From DASSUW01 sp963789005 (GTDB lineage Bacteria > Actinomycetota > Thermoleophilia > Solirubrobacterales > Solirubrobacteraceae), in contig CAWBIZ010000011.1 of assembly GCA_963789005.1 (NCBI GenBank), forward strand, positions 496,001 through 560,000: a stretch of 64,000 nucleotides of DNA, written 5' to 3'. The notes beneath the pieces were generated by a model, which was not told the origin of the DNA, made no database searches, and saw only the letters and a program-made list of their open reading frames with translations. The number at the start of each line of letters is the position of its first letter. Position 1 is the stretch's first letter. A program made the position numbers and the translations under genes. Of the stretch, positions 1 to 8,100 are shown in pieces.

Positions 1-154
1 CGCGCACGAGCTGGGCGGTCTCGGCGTGCTCCTCTGCGGTCCCGTGGGAGAAGTTCAGCCGCGCGACGTCCATGCCCGCCTCGACCATCCGGACGAGCGT
101 CTCGGGGTCGCGCGAGGCCGGGCCGATGGTGGCGACGATCTTCGTGCGGCGCAT
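1..154 (-). CDS. pyk: Pyruvate kinase, N-terminal part
   Basis: The first 51 residues are present and the gene runs off the left edge. The translation starts MRRTKIVATIGPASR and continues to ARLNFSHG, the two conserved N-terminal blocks of pyruvate kinase, which converts phosphoenolpyruvate and ADP to pyruvate and ATP in glycolysis. It lies 13 bases after the response regulator on the same strand. The stop codon of that gene forms the first half of a TAGGCT box (165-170) ten bases before this ATG, so it may have its own near-leaderless promoter. Identity is secure although only a fragment is visible. Confidence 0.9.
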   Translation of the reverse strand, partial: MRRTKIVATIGPASRDPETLVRMVEAGMDVARLNFSHGTAEEHAETAQLVR

Positions 155-167
155 GTCGGCCGGGAGC

Positions 168-809
168 CTACGGGTTGAGCCAGGCGACCACGGCGAGCAC
201 GCGCCGGTGCGCGCTCTCCGCCGGGGGAAGGCCGAGCTTGGTGAAGATCGCGGCGACGTGCTTCTCGACCCCGCTCGGCGTGATGTCGAGCTCGGCGGCG
301 ATCCCCTGGTTGGTGCGACCCTCGGCCATCAGCGCGAGCACCTCGCGCTCGCGTTCGGAGAGCCGGCGCAGCGGGCCCTCCTCGTGGCCGGCGACGAGCT
401 GCATGACGGCCTCGGGGTCGAGCGCCATGCCGCCGCCCGCCACGCGCCGCACGGCGTCGACGAAGTCGCGCACGTCGGCGACGCGGTCCTTGAGCAGGTA
501 GCCGACGCCGCCGGTCCCGTCGGCGAGCAGCTCCGCCGCGTAGGTGCGCTCGACGTACTGGGAGAGGATCAGGACGGGGAAGCCGGGATGCCGGCGGCGC
601 AGCTCGAGCGCGGCGCGCACGCCCTCGTCGCGGAACGCCGGCGGCAGCCGCACGTCGACGATCGCCAGGTCGGGGTTGGTGGCGTCGACGGCCTCGAGCA
701 GCGCCGGGCCGTCGGCGACCGCGGCCGCGACGTCGATCCCGCTGTCGCGCAGCAGGCGCTCGAGCCCGTCGCGCAGGAGGGCGAGATCCTCGGCTATGAC
801 GACGCGCAC
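168..809 (-). CDS. NarL/LuxR-family response regulator
   Basis: A 213-residue two-component response regulator with a receiver domain (about 1-120) and a LuxR-type helix-turn-helix (about 145-205). Asp52 in LAIVDVRLPP is the expected phosphorylation site and Lys107 in YLLKD the conserved lysine. The C-terminus has LSEREREVLALMAEG and the recognition helix SGVEKHVAAIFTKLG. The frame stays open far upstream, but homology begins at the GTG at 809 (VRVVIAEDLALLRDG). That start overlaps the end of the histidine kinase by 16 bases, so the pair is probably translationally coupled. Targets are unknown. Confidence 0.9.
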   Translation of the reverse strand: MRVVIAEDLALLRDGLERLLRDSGIDVAAAVADGPALLEAVDATNPDLAIVDVRLPPAFRDEGVRAALELRRRHPGFPVLILSQYVERTYAAELLADGTGGVGYLLKDRVADVRDFVDAVRRVAGGGMALDPEAVMQLVAGHEEGPLRRLSEREREVLALMAEGRTNQGIAAELDITPSGVEKHVAAIFTKLGLPPAESAHRRVLAVVAWLNP

Positions 810-2047
810 GGAAGCGATGCTCGCACGACCGTCGGTCCGCCCGCCGGGCTGTGGACCTCGAGCGTCCCGTCGAGCGCCGCCACGCGCTGCGCGAGGCCCT
901 GCAGGCCGCCGCCGGCGGGATTGGCGCCGCCGCGGCCGTCGTCGACCACCTCGACGCGCAGCTCGTCGTCGCGGCGCGTGAGCCACACGGTCACGTGCCT
1001 CGCCTCGCTGTGCTTGGCGGCGTTGGCCAGCGCCTCGGAGACGACGAACCACGCCGCCGTCTCGACGCCGGGACCCGGCTTGACGGCCACGTCGACGTGC
1101 GCGGTGGCGGGGATCGGGGAGCGCGCGGCAAGCGCCGTGACGGCGGCGGCGAGCCCGCGCTCGCTGAGCAGGCTGGGACGGATACCGCGCGCCAGGTCGC
1201 GCAGCTCGGCCAGCGCGCGCCGCGCCTCGTCGCGCGCCTCGCCGACCAGCTCGCGGGCGCCCTCGGGGTCGCGGTCGAAGCGCTCCTCGGCCATCCCGAG
1301 GTCCATCGACAGGGCGACGAGCCGTGCCTGCGCGCCGTCGTGGAGGTCGCGCTCGATCCGCTCGAGGTCGGCCGCCGCCGTGTCGACGGCGCCGGCCCGC
1401 GTCTTCTGCAGCTGCTCGACGCGAGCGGCCAGCGAGGGCGCGAGCAGCCGGCGGGCGACGGTGGCCTGCGAGACCGCGAGCGCGCGTTGGAGCAGCAGGG
1501 CCAGCGGGATCGCGGCCAGCCCGACGACGGGGGTGATGAGGCTCTCGGTCGTGTTGTCGAGCGCGAACCACAGGGAGTCGGCGTCCTCGGGCATCGCCCA
1601 CCACCACGCGGGGAGCGTGAGGCTGCCGAGCACGAAGCCCCAGGCGCTGGCCCAGATCGTGCCCCAGGTGAAGCCGAGCACGCCGAAGATGCCGAGGTAG
1701 GCGAGGTCCTTCCAGCTCTGCGGATCGGTCAGCGAGGCCATCAGCCGCTGCCCGAGCCGGCCGTCGCGGGCGCGGTACACGGAGGGGATCGGCGTGCCGA
1801 GCACGAGCGCCGCGCGCCGCCGCTCGAGGTCGGCCAGCCAGCGGAACACGGCGAAGGTGCCGATCACGACCGGCAGGCCGACGATCAGGACCGCGAGGCT
1901 GAGCGAGACCGTGACGCCGGCGACCCAGACGCCGAATGCCAGCGTGCCGGTCAGCGCGCCGAGGCCGACGTACGCGGCGTCCCGCCCGGCGCGCAGCCGG
2001 CGCGAGCCCGTTTCGGCGCGGGAGGGAACCGTGGCGGTCGCGGCCAT
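794..2047 (-). CDS. Sensor histidine kinase, HisKA_3 type
   Basis: A 417-residue membrane sensor kinase. The N-terminal half has several hydrophobic segments of the putative sensor type. It is followed by the phosphoacceptor helix ERDLHDGAQARLVALS (His in DLHDG), the N-box EALANAAKHSEA and the glycine-rich ATP lid VDDGRGG. This is the DesK/NarX-like HisKA_3 class that pairs with NarL-type regulators, and its partner follows directly. The ATG at 2047 is preferred over an upstream GTG because it starts where the soluble N-tail meets the first membrane segment. The signal sensed cannot be told from sequence. Confidence 0.88.
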   Translation of the reverse strand: MAATATVPSRAETGSRRLRAGRDAAYVGLGALTGTLAFGVWVAGVTVSLSLAVLIVGLPVVIGTFAVFRWLADLERRRAALVLGTPIPSVYRARDGRLGQRLMASLTDPQSWKDLAYLGIFGVLGFTWGTIWASAWGFVLGSLTLPAWWWAMPEDADSLWFALDNTTESLITPVVGLAAIPLALLLQRALAVSQATVARRLLAPSLAARVEQLQKTRAGAVDTAAADLERIERDLHDGAQARLVALSMDLGMAEERFDRDPEGARELVGEARDEARRALAELRDLARGIRPSLLSERGLAAAVTALAARSPIPATAHVDVAVKPGPGVETAAWFVVSEALANAAKHSEARHVTVWLTRRDDELRVEVVDDGRGGANPAGGGLQGLAQRVAALDGTLEVHSPAGGPTVVRASLPCASS

Positions 2048-2114
2048 GCCACCAGTCTGCGCGCGAGCGCGGCCCGCTCCCAGCGCGGTGCCTCCCACCT
2101 CCGGGTGAGGCTGT

Positions 2115-2126
2115 CCGCACGTGCGG
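2115..2126. promoter_or_regulatory. Perfect 12-bp palindrome upstream of the histidine kinase
   Basis: CCGCACGTGCGG is perfectly self-complementary and lies in the 87-base gap between the aminopeptidase stop and the kinase start, 68 bases before the kinase ATG. With no loop it is unlikely to be a terminator and looks more like a dimer binding site. Binding of the encoded regulator is only a guess. Confidence 0.35.
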
Positions 2127-2134
2127 CTACGAGC

Positions 2135-3211
2135 TCAGGGACTGACGGCGAGCGGCTCGCCGTCGGCGGTGATGCGACCGCCGTGGCGGAGGTCGCAGAT
2201 CATGTCCCAGTGGAGCGCGGACTCGTTGGTGCCTCCCGTCTCCGGGTACGAGCGGCCGAGCGCGAGGTGGACGGTGCCGCCGATCTTCTCGTCGAACAGG
2301 ATCTGGCCGACCGGGCGGTCGATGCCGGAGTTCGTGCCGATCCCGAGCTCGCCGAGGCGGCGTGCGCCGTCGTCGGTGGCGAGCGCGGCCTGGAGGACCT
2401 CGTCGCCGCGGTCGGCGCGCGCGGAGACGACGACGCCCTCGCGGAACTCGAGCTCGATGCCCGCGACCTCGACGCCGCGCGGGCTCGACGGGATGTCGAA
2501 GCGGATGCGACCCTCCGCCGACGTCTCGGTCGGGCCGGTGAAGACCTCGCCCGAGGGCATGTTGCGCCGGCCGTCGGAGTTGATCCAGGTGCGGCCGGCG
2601 ACCGAGAGCGTCAGGTCGGTCCGGTCGGCCTCGATCCGGATCTCGCTCGCGGTCGAGAGGCGCTCGACGAGCGCGGCCTGGCGGTCGCGCAGCTCGTGCC
2701 AGGCGGCGATCGGGTCGTCGCGGTCGAGGAACAGCGCGCGCCCCACGAAGGCCGCGAAGTCCTCGGTTGCCATGCCCGCCTGCTGGGCCGCGGCGGGCGT
2801 CGGCCAGACTGTGACGCACCAGCGCCGGCGCAGCGCGGCCTCGCGCACCGGCTCGCGGGCGCGCGCGGCGCGAGCCGTGCGGGCGGGGTCGACACCCGCG
2901 AGCGCGCGGGTGTTCTCCGGCGCGTGGATGGCCAACGAAGCGTCGGTGCCCTCGGCCTCCGCGAGCTCCGCGGGTGGGTAGCTGTCGAGATGCCGGTCGC
3001 GCGCCGCGTCCCAGAACCCGCGCTCCTGCCCGGGCAGCGCGACCCGTAGCAGCGGCCACGCCTCGCGCTCGAGCAGCGCCCGCTGGAGCTCGAGCAGCAG
3101 CGGGGCGGCGAGCGTGGTCGAGCGCACGACCACCTGCTCGCCCGGCTCGGGCCGTAGGCAGTAGTCGCACAGCAGCGCCGCGAACGCCGCCGGATCGAGC
3201 CCGGGCGTCAC
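2135..3211 (-). CDS. Aminopeptidase, M29 family
   Basis: A 358-residue cytosolic metallo-aminopeptidase of the M29 (AmpS/AmpT/PepS) family, which removes N-terminal residues from peptides using a pair of metal ions. The C-terminal half carries the family pattern: GIELEFREG, GTNSGIDRPVGQILFDEKIGG with the following VHLALG histidine, and HWDMICDL, where the His and Asp are predicted metal ligands. The open frame extends upstream, but the conserved N-terminus begins near the GTG at 3211 (TPGLDPAAFAALLCDYCL). It is 34 bases after an unrelated small gene. The substrate range is not predictable. Confidence 0.85.
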   Translation of the reverse strand: MTPGLDPAAFAALLCDYCLRPEPGEQVVVRSTTLAAPLLLELQRALLEREAWPLLRVALPGQERGFWDAARDRHLDSYPPAELAEAEGTDASLAIHAPENTRALAGVDPARTARAARAREPVREAALRRRWCVTVWPTPAAAQQAGMATEDFAAFVGRALFLDRDDPIAAWHELRDRQAALVERLSTASEIRIEADRTDLTLSVAGRTWINSDGRRNMPSGEVFTGPTETSAEGRIRFDIPSSPRGVEVAGIELEFREGVVVSARADRGDEVLQAALATDDGARRLGELGIGTNSGIDRPVGQILFDEKIGGTVHLALGRSYPETGGTNESALHWDMICDLRHGGRITADGEPLAVSP

Positions 3212-3245
3212 GTCGCCTCGCGCCGCCGCGTGGTCGCGCCCTTCG

Positions 3246-3587
3246 TCATGGCGCGGCCAGTTCCGGGAAGTGCTCGGCCACGTGCTCGCGCAGGACGTCG
3301 CGGATCCAGGCACGCTCCGTCTGCGACGCCATCCGGAAGCGCGCGAGCAGCTCCTTCTGACGCGTGATCGGCTCGGTTCCCGCGAGCTCCCAGCTGACCG
3401 CCAGGCGCTCGAACAGGAACTCGACTCCGCGGTGCCAGGCATCCTCGCGCGAGAGCGGGGAGCCGCCGAGCGTGTCGGCGTACTCGCGTCGCGTGCCGGG
3501 CGACATCGAGCCGCGCAGGACGAGCACGTCGCCGTCGGGAGAGCGGTACTCGGCGTTCGGCGCCTTGAGCTTGCGCTGGCGTGCCAT
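3246..3587 (-). CDS. Hypothetical protein, 113 aa
   Basis: Not recognised. The 113-residue product is basic at the N-terminus (MARQRKLKAPNAEYR), then largely helical with a tryptophan- and arginine-rich centre and an ending like HVAEHFPELAAP. No signal peptide or membrane span is visible. The ATG at 3587 shares bases with the stop of a 36-codon ORF (TGATG), suggesting coupled translation. It follows vapBC on the same strand, so it may be co-transcribed with the toxin-antitoxin pair, but nothing in the protein indicates a related function. Confidence 0.6.
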   Translation of the reverse strand: MARQRKLKAPNAEYRSPDGDVLVLRGSMSPGTRREYADTLGGSPLSREDAWHRGVEFLFERLAVSWELAGTEPITRQKELLARFRMASQTERAWIRDVLREHVAEHFPELAAP

Positions 3588-3697
3588 CACGCGGCTGCGG
3601 CGCGCTCGAGCTCGGCGCGGATGTCGAGCGCGATCATGCCGGGCACATCCGCGTCGCGGCGCCCGAGCGCGGCGAAGAACTCGTCCACGACCTGCAC
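3587..3697 (-). CDS. Possible 36-aa small protein
   Basis: A short GTG-started ORF fills the gap between vapC and the 113-aa gene. Its product begins MQVVDEFFAALGRRDADV and ends in an alanine-rich acidic helix. It starts 10 bases after the vapC stop and ends in a TGATG overlap with the next start, the arrangement expected of a real coupled gene. It could also be the decayed tail of something larger. Length alone keeps confidence low. Confidence 0.3.
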   Translation of the reverse strand: MQVVDEFFAALGRRDADVPGMIALDIRAELERAAAA

Positions 3698-3707
3698 GCC
3701 GTTGATG

Positions 3708-4115
3708 CTAGGTGTGCAACGCGGCATGCGCTTTCAGCACGGCCTCATCGAAGCTCGCGAGCCGTACGTCGCTGTAGCCCCGATGCTCGGCGTGGATGGC
3801 GGTAGCGAGCGCGTAGGCGTCCGGCAGCCTGAGTCCGGTGCGCGCCCTGACCGCCGCCGCCCGCCGTGCCAGCGCTATGTCGACAGTGATCGTTTCGATC
3901 GAGAAGTGACCGAGCATGTGGTCGACGTGATCACGCTGCTCCTTGCCGGCCTTGATCGGGCCGACCAGGATCTCGCTGTAGTTCACCGCGCTGATCAGCC
4001 GGCGCGTGCCCGGCGCCAGCGCGTCGCGCACGACCGCGACGGCATCGTTGTGATGGGCGTCGGACGCGTTGAGGAAACCGATCAGGACATCGGAATCGAA
4101 GACAACTACCGCCAT
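3708..4115 (-). CDS. vapC: VapC-type PIN-domain toxin
   Basis: A 135-residue PIN-domain protein, predicted Mg-dependent RNase toxin. The acidic residues expected at the active site are all present: Asp7/Asp9 in VFDSDVLIGFL, Glu48 in NYSEIL, Asp99 in LPDAYALATA and Asp123 in LASFDEAV. It overlaps the antitoxin gene upstream by 10 bases, the usual toxin-antitoxin arrangement that keeps the two products in balance. The RNA target cannot be inferred. Confidence 0.85.
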   Translation of the reverse strand: MAVVVFDSDVLIGFLNASDAHHNDAVAVVRDALAPGTRRLISAVNYSEILVGPIKAGKEQRDHVDHMLGHFSIETITVDIALARRAAAVRARTGLRLPDAYALATAIHAEHRGYSDVRLASFDEAVLKAHAALHT

Positions 4116-4324
4116 CCTTCCCGCACCTCGTCCAGATAGCCCGGCGGGTAGACGTCGTCTCCGAGGGAACCCGCGTAGCGTTCGATCAGTGCGTCGGCCT
4201 TGATCAGCTCGATCCGTCCCGGCCCGACGCTCTCGACGCGCACGTCGTCGCCGGGCTGAAGTCCGGCCTCACGCATTGTCTCTGCGGGAATCGTGATCTG
4301 GTTCTTGCGAGAGATCGTGCTCAT
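4106..4324 (-). CDS. vapB: VapB-type antitoxin, AbrB/SpoVT fold
   Basis: A 72-residue antitoxin whose N-terminal half (TISRKNQITIPAETMREAG) is a classic AbrB/MazE swapped-hairpin DNA-binding domain. The C-terminal tail (ADALIERYAGSLGDDVYPPG) would wrap the PIN toxin encoded next. Such antitoxins usually repress their own operon with the toxin as co-repressor. Two in-frame ATGs exist (4336 and 4324). The second is chosen because the motif starts there and a TAGAAT box lies 10 bases upstream. Confidence 0.85.
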   Translation of the reverse strand: MSTISRKNQITIPAETMREAGLQPGDDVRVESVGPGRIELIKADALIERYAGSLGDDVYPPGYLDEVREGWR

Positions 4325-4334
4325 CCTCTTTACC

Positions 4335-4340
4335 ATTCTA
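4335..4340 (-). promoter_or_regulatory. -10 box (TAGAAT) of vapBC
   Basis: On the minus strand TAGAAT lies 10 bases before the chosen vapB ATG, so the transcript would have almost no leader. It is close to the ideal sigma70-type -10 hexamer. No convincing -35 box is visible. Confidence 0.5.
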
Positions 4341-4409
4341 GCCGGTAGTAAAGGACTCGAGCGGGAACCGAGGAGCCGCCGCGCGAGGGACGGCTGGGCC
4401 GCGCTCGAA

Positions 4410-4415
4410 TACCGT
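4410..4415 (+). promoter_or_regulatory. -10 box (TACCGT) of the MBL-fold gene
   Basis: TACCGT stands 7 bases before the GTG at 4423. This spacing recurs at many starts in this window and favours that GTG over the in-frame GTG at 4414, which overlaps the box. Confidence 0.45.
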
Positions 4416-4422
4416 GGATCTC

Positions 4423-5415
4423 GTGCGCAAGCCGACGCGGAGCCGGGAGGTCGGGAGGGGGGAGAAGGTGATCCCGGGCGTGTGGCGGCTGCGGCTCCCG
4501 CTGCCGTGGCCGGGCGTCCCGCACTGCAACGCCTTCGCGCTCGCCGCCGGCGACGGCATCGTGCTCGTCGACACCGGGATGCACGAGCCGGGCTCGATGG
4601 CGCACCTCGAGCGGGCGCTCGACCAGGCCGGGCTGCGTGTGGAGCACGTGCGGCTCGTCGTGTGCACGCACGCGCACGTCGACCACTGCGGCCAGGCGCC
4701 TCCGGTCGCCGAGCGCGCGGGCTGCGAGCTGTGGATGCACCCGAATCACGCCCACCACACGGCCGCGGACCCCGAGCAGGCGCTTGTGCGGCGAATCGAG
4801 GTCGCACGCCAGAGCGGGGTGCCCGAGGCCCCGCTGCAGCGCTGGATCGAGCAGCGCCGCGGCCAGGGATCCGGGCAGGCTGGAACGCTGCGTGTCGATC
4901 GCGAGCTGGTCGAGGGCGTGACCGTGAGTACCGACCTGGGCGAGTGGCAGGTGCTCGAGACGCCGGGCCACGCGCCCTCGCATGTCTGCCTGCACCAGCC
5001 CGAGCGGCGGCTGCTGATCTCCGGCGATCACCTGCTCGGCCGCGTCTCGCTCTACTTCGACGCCGGCTACACGCCCGACCCGGTGGGCGAGTTCCTCGCG
5101 TCACTCGACAAGGTCGCCGCGCTCGATGCGCGGCTGGCCCTGGCGGGCCACGGCCGGCCATTCACGGATGTCCCGGGGCACATCGAGGCCAACCGCACGT
5201 TGGTGGCGGAGCGCCTGGAGGCTGTGCGGGCAGCGGTCGCGGGCGGCGCGCAGACCGCCTACGAGGTCGCCCGCACGGTGTACGGCGACGCCTTCAGCGA
5301 CGCGACATCGGCCTGGCTGCTGACCAAGACGCTGTGCTGGCTCACCCATCTGGAGCGGCTCGGTGAGGCCGCGCACGAGGGCGAGAGCCCCGAGCGCTGG
5401 TCGCTCGGCACTTGA
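4423..5415 (+). CDS. MBL-fold metallo-hydrolase
   Basis: A 330-residue protein of the metallo-beta-lactamase superfamily. The zinc-binding motif THAHVDHCG (His83, His85, Asp87, His88) is intact, with further ligands expected in ETPGHAPSH, SGDHLLG and LAGHGRPF. The C-terminal roughly 70 residues (AYEVARTVYG onward) resemble the helical winged-helix-like tail of glyoxalase II-like and LACTB2-like hydrolases. The true substrate is unknown; thioesters or nucleic acids are usual for these relatives. It is transcribed divergently from vapBC, with which it has no evident functional link. Confidence 0.8.
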   Translation: MRKPTRSREVGRGEKVIPGVWRLRLPLPWPGVPHCNAFALAAGDGIVLVDTGMHEPGSMAHLERALDQAGLRVEHVRLVVCTHAHVDHCGQAPPVAERAGCELWMHPNHAHHTAADPEQALVRRIEVARQSGVPEAPLQRWIEQRRGQGSGQAGTLRVDRELVEGVTVSTDLGEWQVLETPGHAPSHVCLHQPERRLLISGDHLLGRVSLYFDAGYTPDPVGEFLASLDKVAALDARLALAGHGRPFTDVPGHIEANRTLVAERLEAVRAAVAGGAQTAYEVARTVYGDAFSDATSAWLLTKTLCWLTHLERLGEAAHEGESPERWSLGT

Positions 5416-5441
5416 CCTCAGGGTTCCGGACCGTAGGTGCT

Positions 5442-5463
5442 GTACCGGAGGTACTCCTAGACT
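5442..5463 (+). promoter_or_regulatory. metF promoter with adjacent inverted repeat
   Basis: A perfect inverted repeat GTACC-GGA-GGTAC (5442-5454) ends three bases before a TAGACT -10 box (5458-5463), which is 8 bases before the metF ATG. A dimeric repressor bound at the repeat would cover the spacer and block the promoter. No known methionine or folate regulator site is recognised. Confidence 0.45.
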
Positions 5464-5471
5464 GGCGGGCG

Positions 5472-6374
5472 ATGCGGATCGACGAGCGACTCGCCGCGGG
5501 CTCGGACCCCTCGTTCTCGTTCGAGTTCTTCCCGCCCCGCACCGACGAGGGCGAGCGGAACCTCGGCCGCGCGCTGGCCGAGCTGTCGCGCATGGACCCG
5601 ACGTTCGTGTCGGTGACGTACGGCGCCGCCGGCACCACCGACCAGAAGCGCAAGACGATCGACATCGTGCGCTCGGTCAAGGCCCAGCACGGGCTCGAGG
5701 CGATGGCCCACTTCACGTGCGTCGGCGCGACGGTGGGGGAGCTGCGCGAGACGCTCGACCTGATGCGCGACGCCGGGATCGAGAACGTCCTCGCCCTGCG
5801 CGGCGACCCGCCCGCCGGCCAGACCGAGTGGACCGCCACCGAGGGCGGCCTCTCCTACTCGCGCGAGCTGATCGAGATGATCCGCTCCGACTACGACTTC
5901 GCGATCGGCGCGGCGTGCTTCCCCGAGGTCCACATCCACGCCGACTCCGCCGAGAGCGACCTGCGCTACCTGAAGGCCAAGGTCGACTCCGGGGCGCGCT
6001 TCCTGATCACGCAGCTGTTCTTCGATAACGGCGCCTACTGGGACTTCGTCGCCCGCGCGCGCGACCTCGGGATCGACGTCCCGATCGTCCCCGGCATCAT
6101 GCCGATCACCAACTTCGAGCAGATCAAGCGCTTCACGGACATGTGCGGCGCCACGATCCCGCACCCGCTGCTGCGTGAGCTCGGCCTGCGCGCCGACGAC
6201 CCCGGCGCGGTGGCCGACTTCGGCGTCGCCTACGCGACCCTCCAATGCGCCGACCTGCTCGCGAAGGGCGCCCCGGGGATCCACTTCTACACGCTCAACA
6301 AGTCCCCCGCCACACGGGCGATCCTCAGCGCCCTCCGCGCCCTCGCCCCCTGGCGGGACGCCGTCCCGGCATAG
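5472..6374 (+). CDS. metF: Methylenetetrahydrofolate reductase
   Basis: A 300-residue FAD enzyme, close to the 296 residues of E. coli MetF, that reduces 5,10-methylene-THF to 5-methyl-THF for methionine synthesis. The beta/alpha barrel landmarks are present: SFEFFPPRTDEGE at the N-terminus, PTFVSVTYGAAG, VLALRGDPP, ITQLFFDN and VPGIMPITN. The start at 5472 is chosen over an upstream in-frame codon because homology begins at MRIDERLAAGSDPSFSFEFF. It stands alone between genes of other pathways. Confidence 0.93.
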   Translation: MRIDERLAAGSDPSFSFEFFPPRTDEGERNLGRALAELSRMDPTFVSVTYGAAGTTDQKRKTIDIVRSVKAQHGLEAMAHFTCVGATVGELRETLDLMRDAGIENVLALRGDPPAGQTEWTATEGGLSYSRELIEMIRSDYDFAIGAACFPEVHIHADSAESDLRYLKAKVDSGARFLITQLFFDNGAYWDFVARARDLGIDVPIVPGIMPITNFEQIKRFTDMCGATIPHPLLRELGLRADDPGAVADFGVAYATLQCADLLAKGAPGIHFYTLNKSPATRAILSALRALAPWRDAVPA

Positions 6375-6443
6375 CCGACAATCGCCTCAGGTAGTGGTGT
6401 ATCGTCGCCACTAACTGTCCAAGAGAGGCGACTGGAGGGCACT

Positions 6444-8057
6444 TTGAGGGGGAAGGGATTGGCGCTCGGAGTCCTGAGCGCGACTCTCGTTCTTGCCGCG
6501 CCGGCGTGGGGCGCCTCCAAGAACGTGCAGCTGCTGGACAATCTGCCGGAGGCGAAGGACGCCACGGCGATCAACTTCCTGGAGTACGGGAAGGGCAAGA
6601 AGGGCCGCGGACACGGCAAGGCGTGGGGCTCGCACAAGCGCCGTTCGCTCGACGTCATGCTCGTCACGGGCCGGTTCGGGCTGAAGTCGTACTCGCTGCG
6701 CGACCCGCGGCACCCTGAGCTGCTCGACGAGATCACCGCCGAGGAGCTGCGGCTGCCGGGCGATCCCGCGGTCAACACCGACCCGACCAAGGGCCCGATC
6801 TCGACGTTCTGGCAGAACGAGGACATGGACGTCGACCGCGACCGCAAGCTGGCGCTGCTGTCGCGCGACCCGCGCGCGTATGCCGGGTCCACGACCCGTG
6901 AGCCAGGCGAGCCAGACCCGAACGGCGCGACCAACATCGCGGGCGTGTACGTGGTCGATGCGAAGAACCCACGGAACCTGAAGCTCCTGAGCTTCGAGCA
7001 GCTGCCGACGGGCCACACCACCACGTGCGTGAACGACTGCAAGTGGCTGTGGACCGGTGGGCCGGCCGCAACGACGACGCAGCAAGGCCCGCCGCGCAAC
7101 TGGACCTTCGGGCGCCCGATCATCGTCACCGATCTGCGCAACCCGAGCGATCCGCGCGGCTACCCGATGGACCCGGTGGACCTGTTCCGTCGCGACGGTG
7201 CGACGGCGTATTCGCATGACGTCCAGGTCGACGACATGGGCATCGCGTGGGTGTCCGGCGACGGTGGCACGCGCGGCTATTGGACCGACGGCAAGCACTG
7301 GGACCCGCTCGAGGAGCGCTGGCGTCATGCCACGCCGCTCGACCCGATCCCGTACGCGGGCGGCGGTCTCCCGGCCTCGGTGACCGGCGATACGACGGGC
7401 GGCTTCGAGCACAACGCCTGGCGTCCCGTCGGCAAGAACGCCCCGCGGGGCGACCGGCGCTACCGCAAGGGTGAGTTGCTCCTGGCGACAGAGGAGGACT
7501 TCGGTCCCGCCGCCGAGGCGTGCGCGAATCGCGGCAAGTTCACGATCGCGTCGCTCGAGGGCAGCTACGACGGCGAGGCGTGGCGCTCGACGCCCGCGGC
7601 GCCGTTCCGGCTCAGCGTCGTCGGCAGCTGGAGTCCGGCAGGACAGGAAGGGTCGCGGCCGGTGGGCGGCCCGTACGACCCGAACGCGAACTTCTGCTCG
7701 GCGCACTACTTCGACGTCGACGGCCCGCTCGTCACGTACGCGTGGTACGGCGAGGGGACGCGGTTCCTGGACATCTCAGATCCCGCGAACCCACGGCAGT
7801 TCGCATACTGGCGGCCTGACGACACGATCGTCTGGGCCTCCTACCTGCACAAGGGCTACATCTACACCGCGGATCGCAATCGCGGCGTGGACGTCCTGCG
7901 GTTCCGCCACGGCGCCAGCTCGGCGCGCGCGAGCGGCCAGGAGGTCGTGGCGCCCGCGCCGTCGGCCCGCCAGCGCAGGTTCCTGAAGCGCATGTCGTCG
8001 CAGTTCGTGGCGGATGCCGGCACCGCCGGGATCTGCTTCCTGCGGACGAGCTACTAG
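6444..8057 (+). CDS. Secreted LVIVD-repeat-like protein
   Basis: A 537-residue exported protein. A signal peptide (RGKGLALGVLSATLVLAAPAWG) precedes a long region with repeated phrases such as DPRHPELLDEI, DAKNPRNLKLL and DPANPRQFAYW, typical of LVIVD beta-propeller proteins found on actinobacterial cell surfaces. The start is TTG at 6444, fixed by a strong GGAGGG site six bases upstream, one of the few clear ribosome sites in the window. The function is unknown; propellers of this type usually bind ligands or proteins. It ends just before a strong hairpin shared with the convergent gene. Confidence 0.7.
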   Translation: MRGKGLALGVLSATLVLAAPAWGASKNVQLLDNLPEAKDATAINFLEYGKGKKGRGHGKAWGSHKRRSLDVMLVTGRFGLKSYSLRDPRHPELLDEITAEELRLPGDPAVNTDPTKGPISTFWQNEDMDVDRDRKLALLSRDPRAYAGSTTREPGEPDPNGATNIAGVYVVDAKNPRNLKLLSFEQLPTGHTTTCVNDCKWLWTGGPAATTTQQGPPRNWTFGRPIIVTDLRNPSDPRGYPMDPVDLFRRDGATAYSHDVQVDDMGIAWVSGDGGTRGYWTDGKHWDPLEERWRHATPLDPIPYAGGGLPASVTGDTTGGFEHNAWRPVGKNAPRGDRRYRKGELLLATEEDFGPAAEACANRGKFTIASLEGSYDGEAWRSTPAAPFRLSVVGSWSPAGQEGSRPVGGPYDPNANFCSAHYFDVDGPLVTYAWYGEGTRFLDISDPANPRQFAYWRPDDTIVWASYLHKGYIYTADRNRGVDVLRFRHGASSARASGQEVVAPAPSARQRRFLKRMSSQFVADAGTAGICFLRTSY

Positions 8058-8068
8058 CCCGTAGTGAG

Positions 8069-8100
8069 CGCCGCGCCGGCCCGCCAGGGCCGGCGCGGCG
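8069..8100. terminator. Bidirectional terminator hairpin
   Basis: A 14-bp perfect GC stem (8069-8082 with 8087-8100) and a 4-base loop lie between two convergent genes and abut the stop codon of the minus-strand gene. There is no U-tract on either side, as is common in high-GC actinobacteria. It could stop transcription from both directions. Confidence 0.75.
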
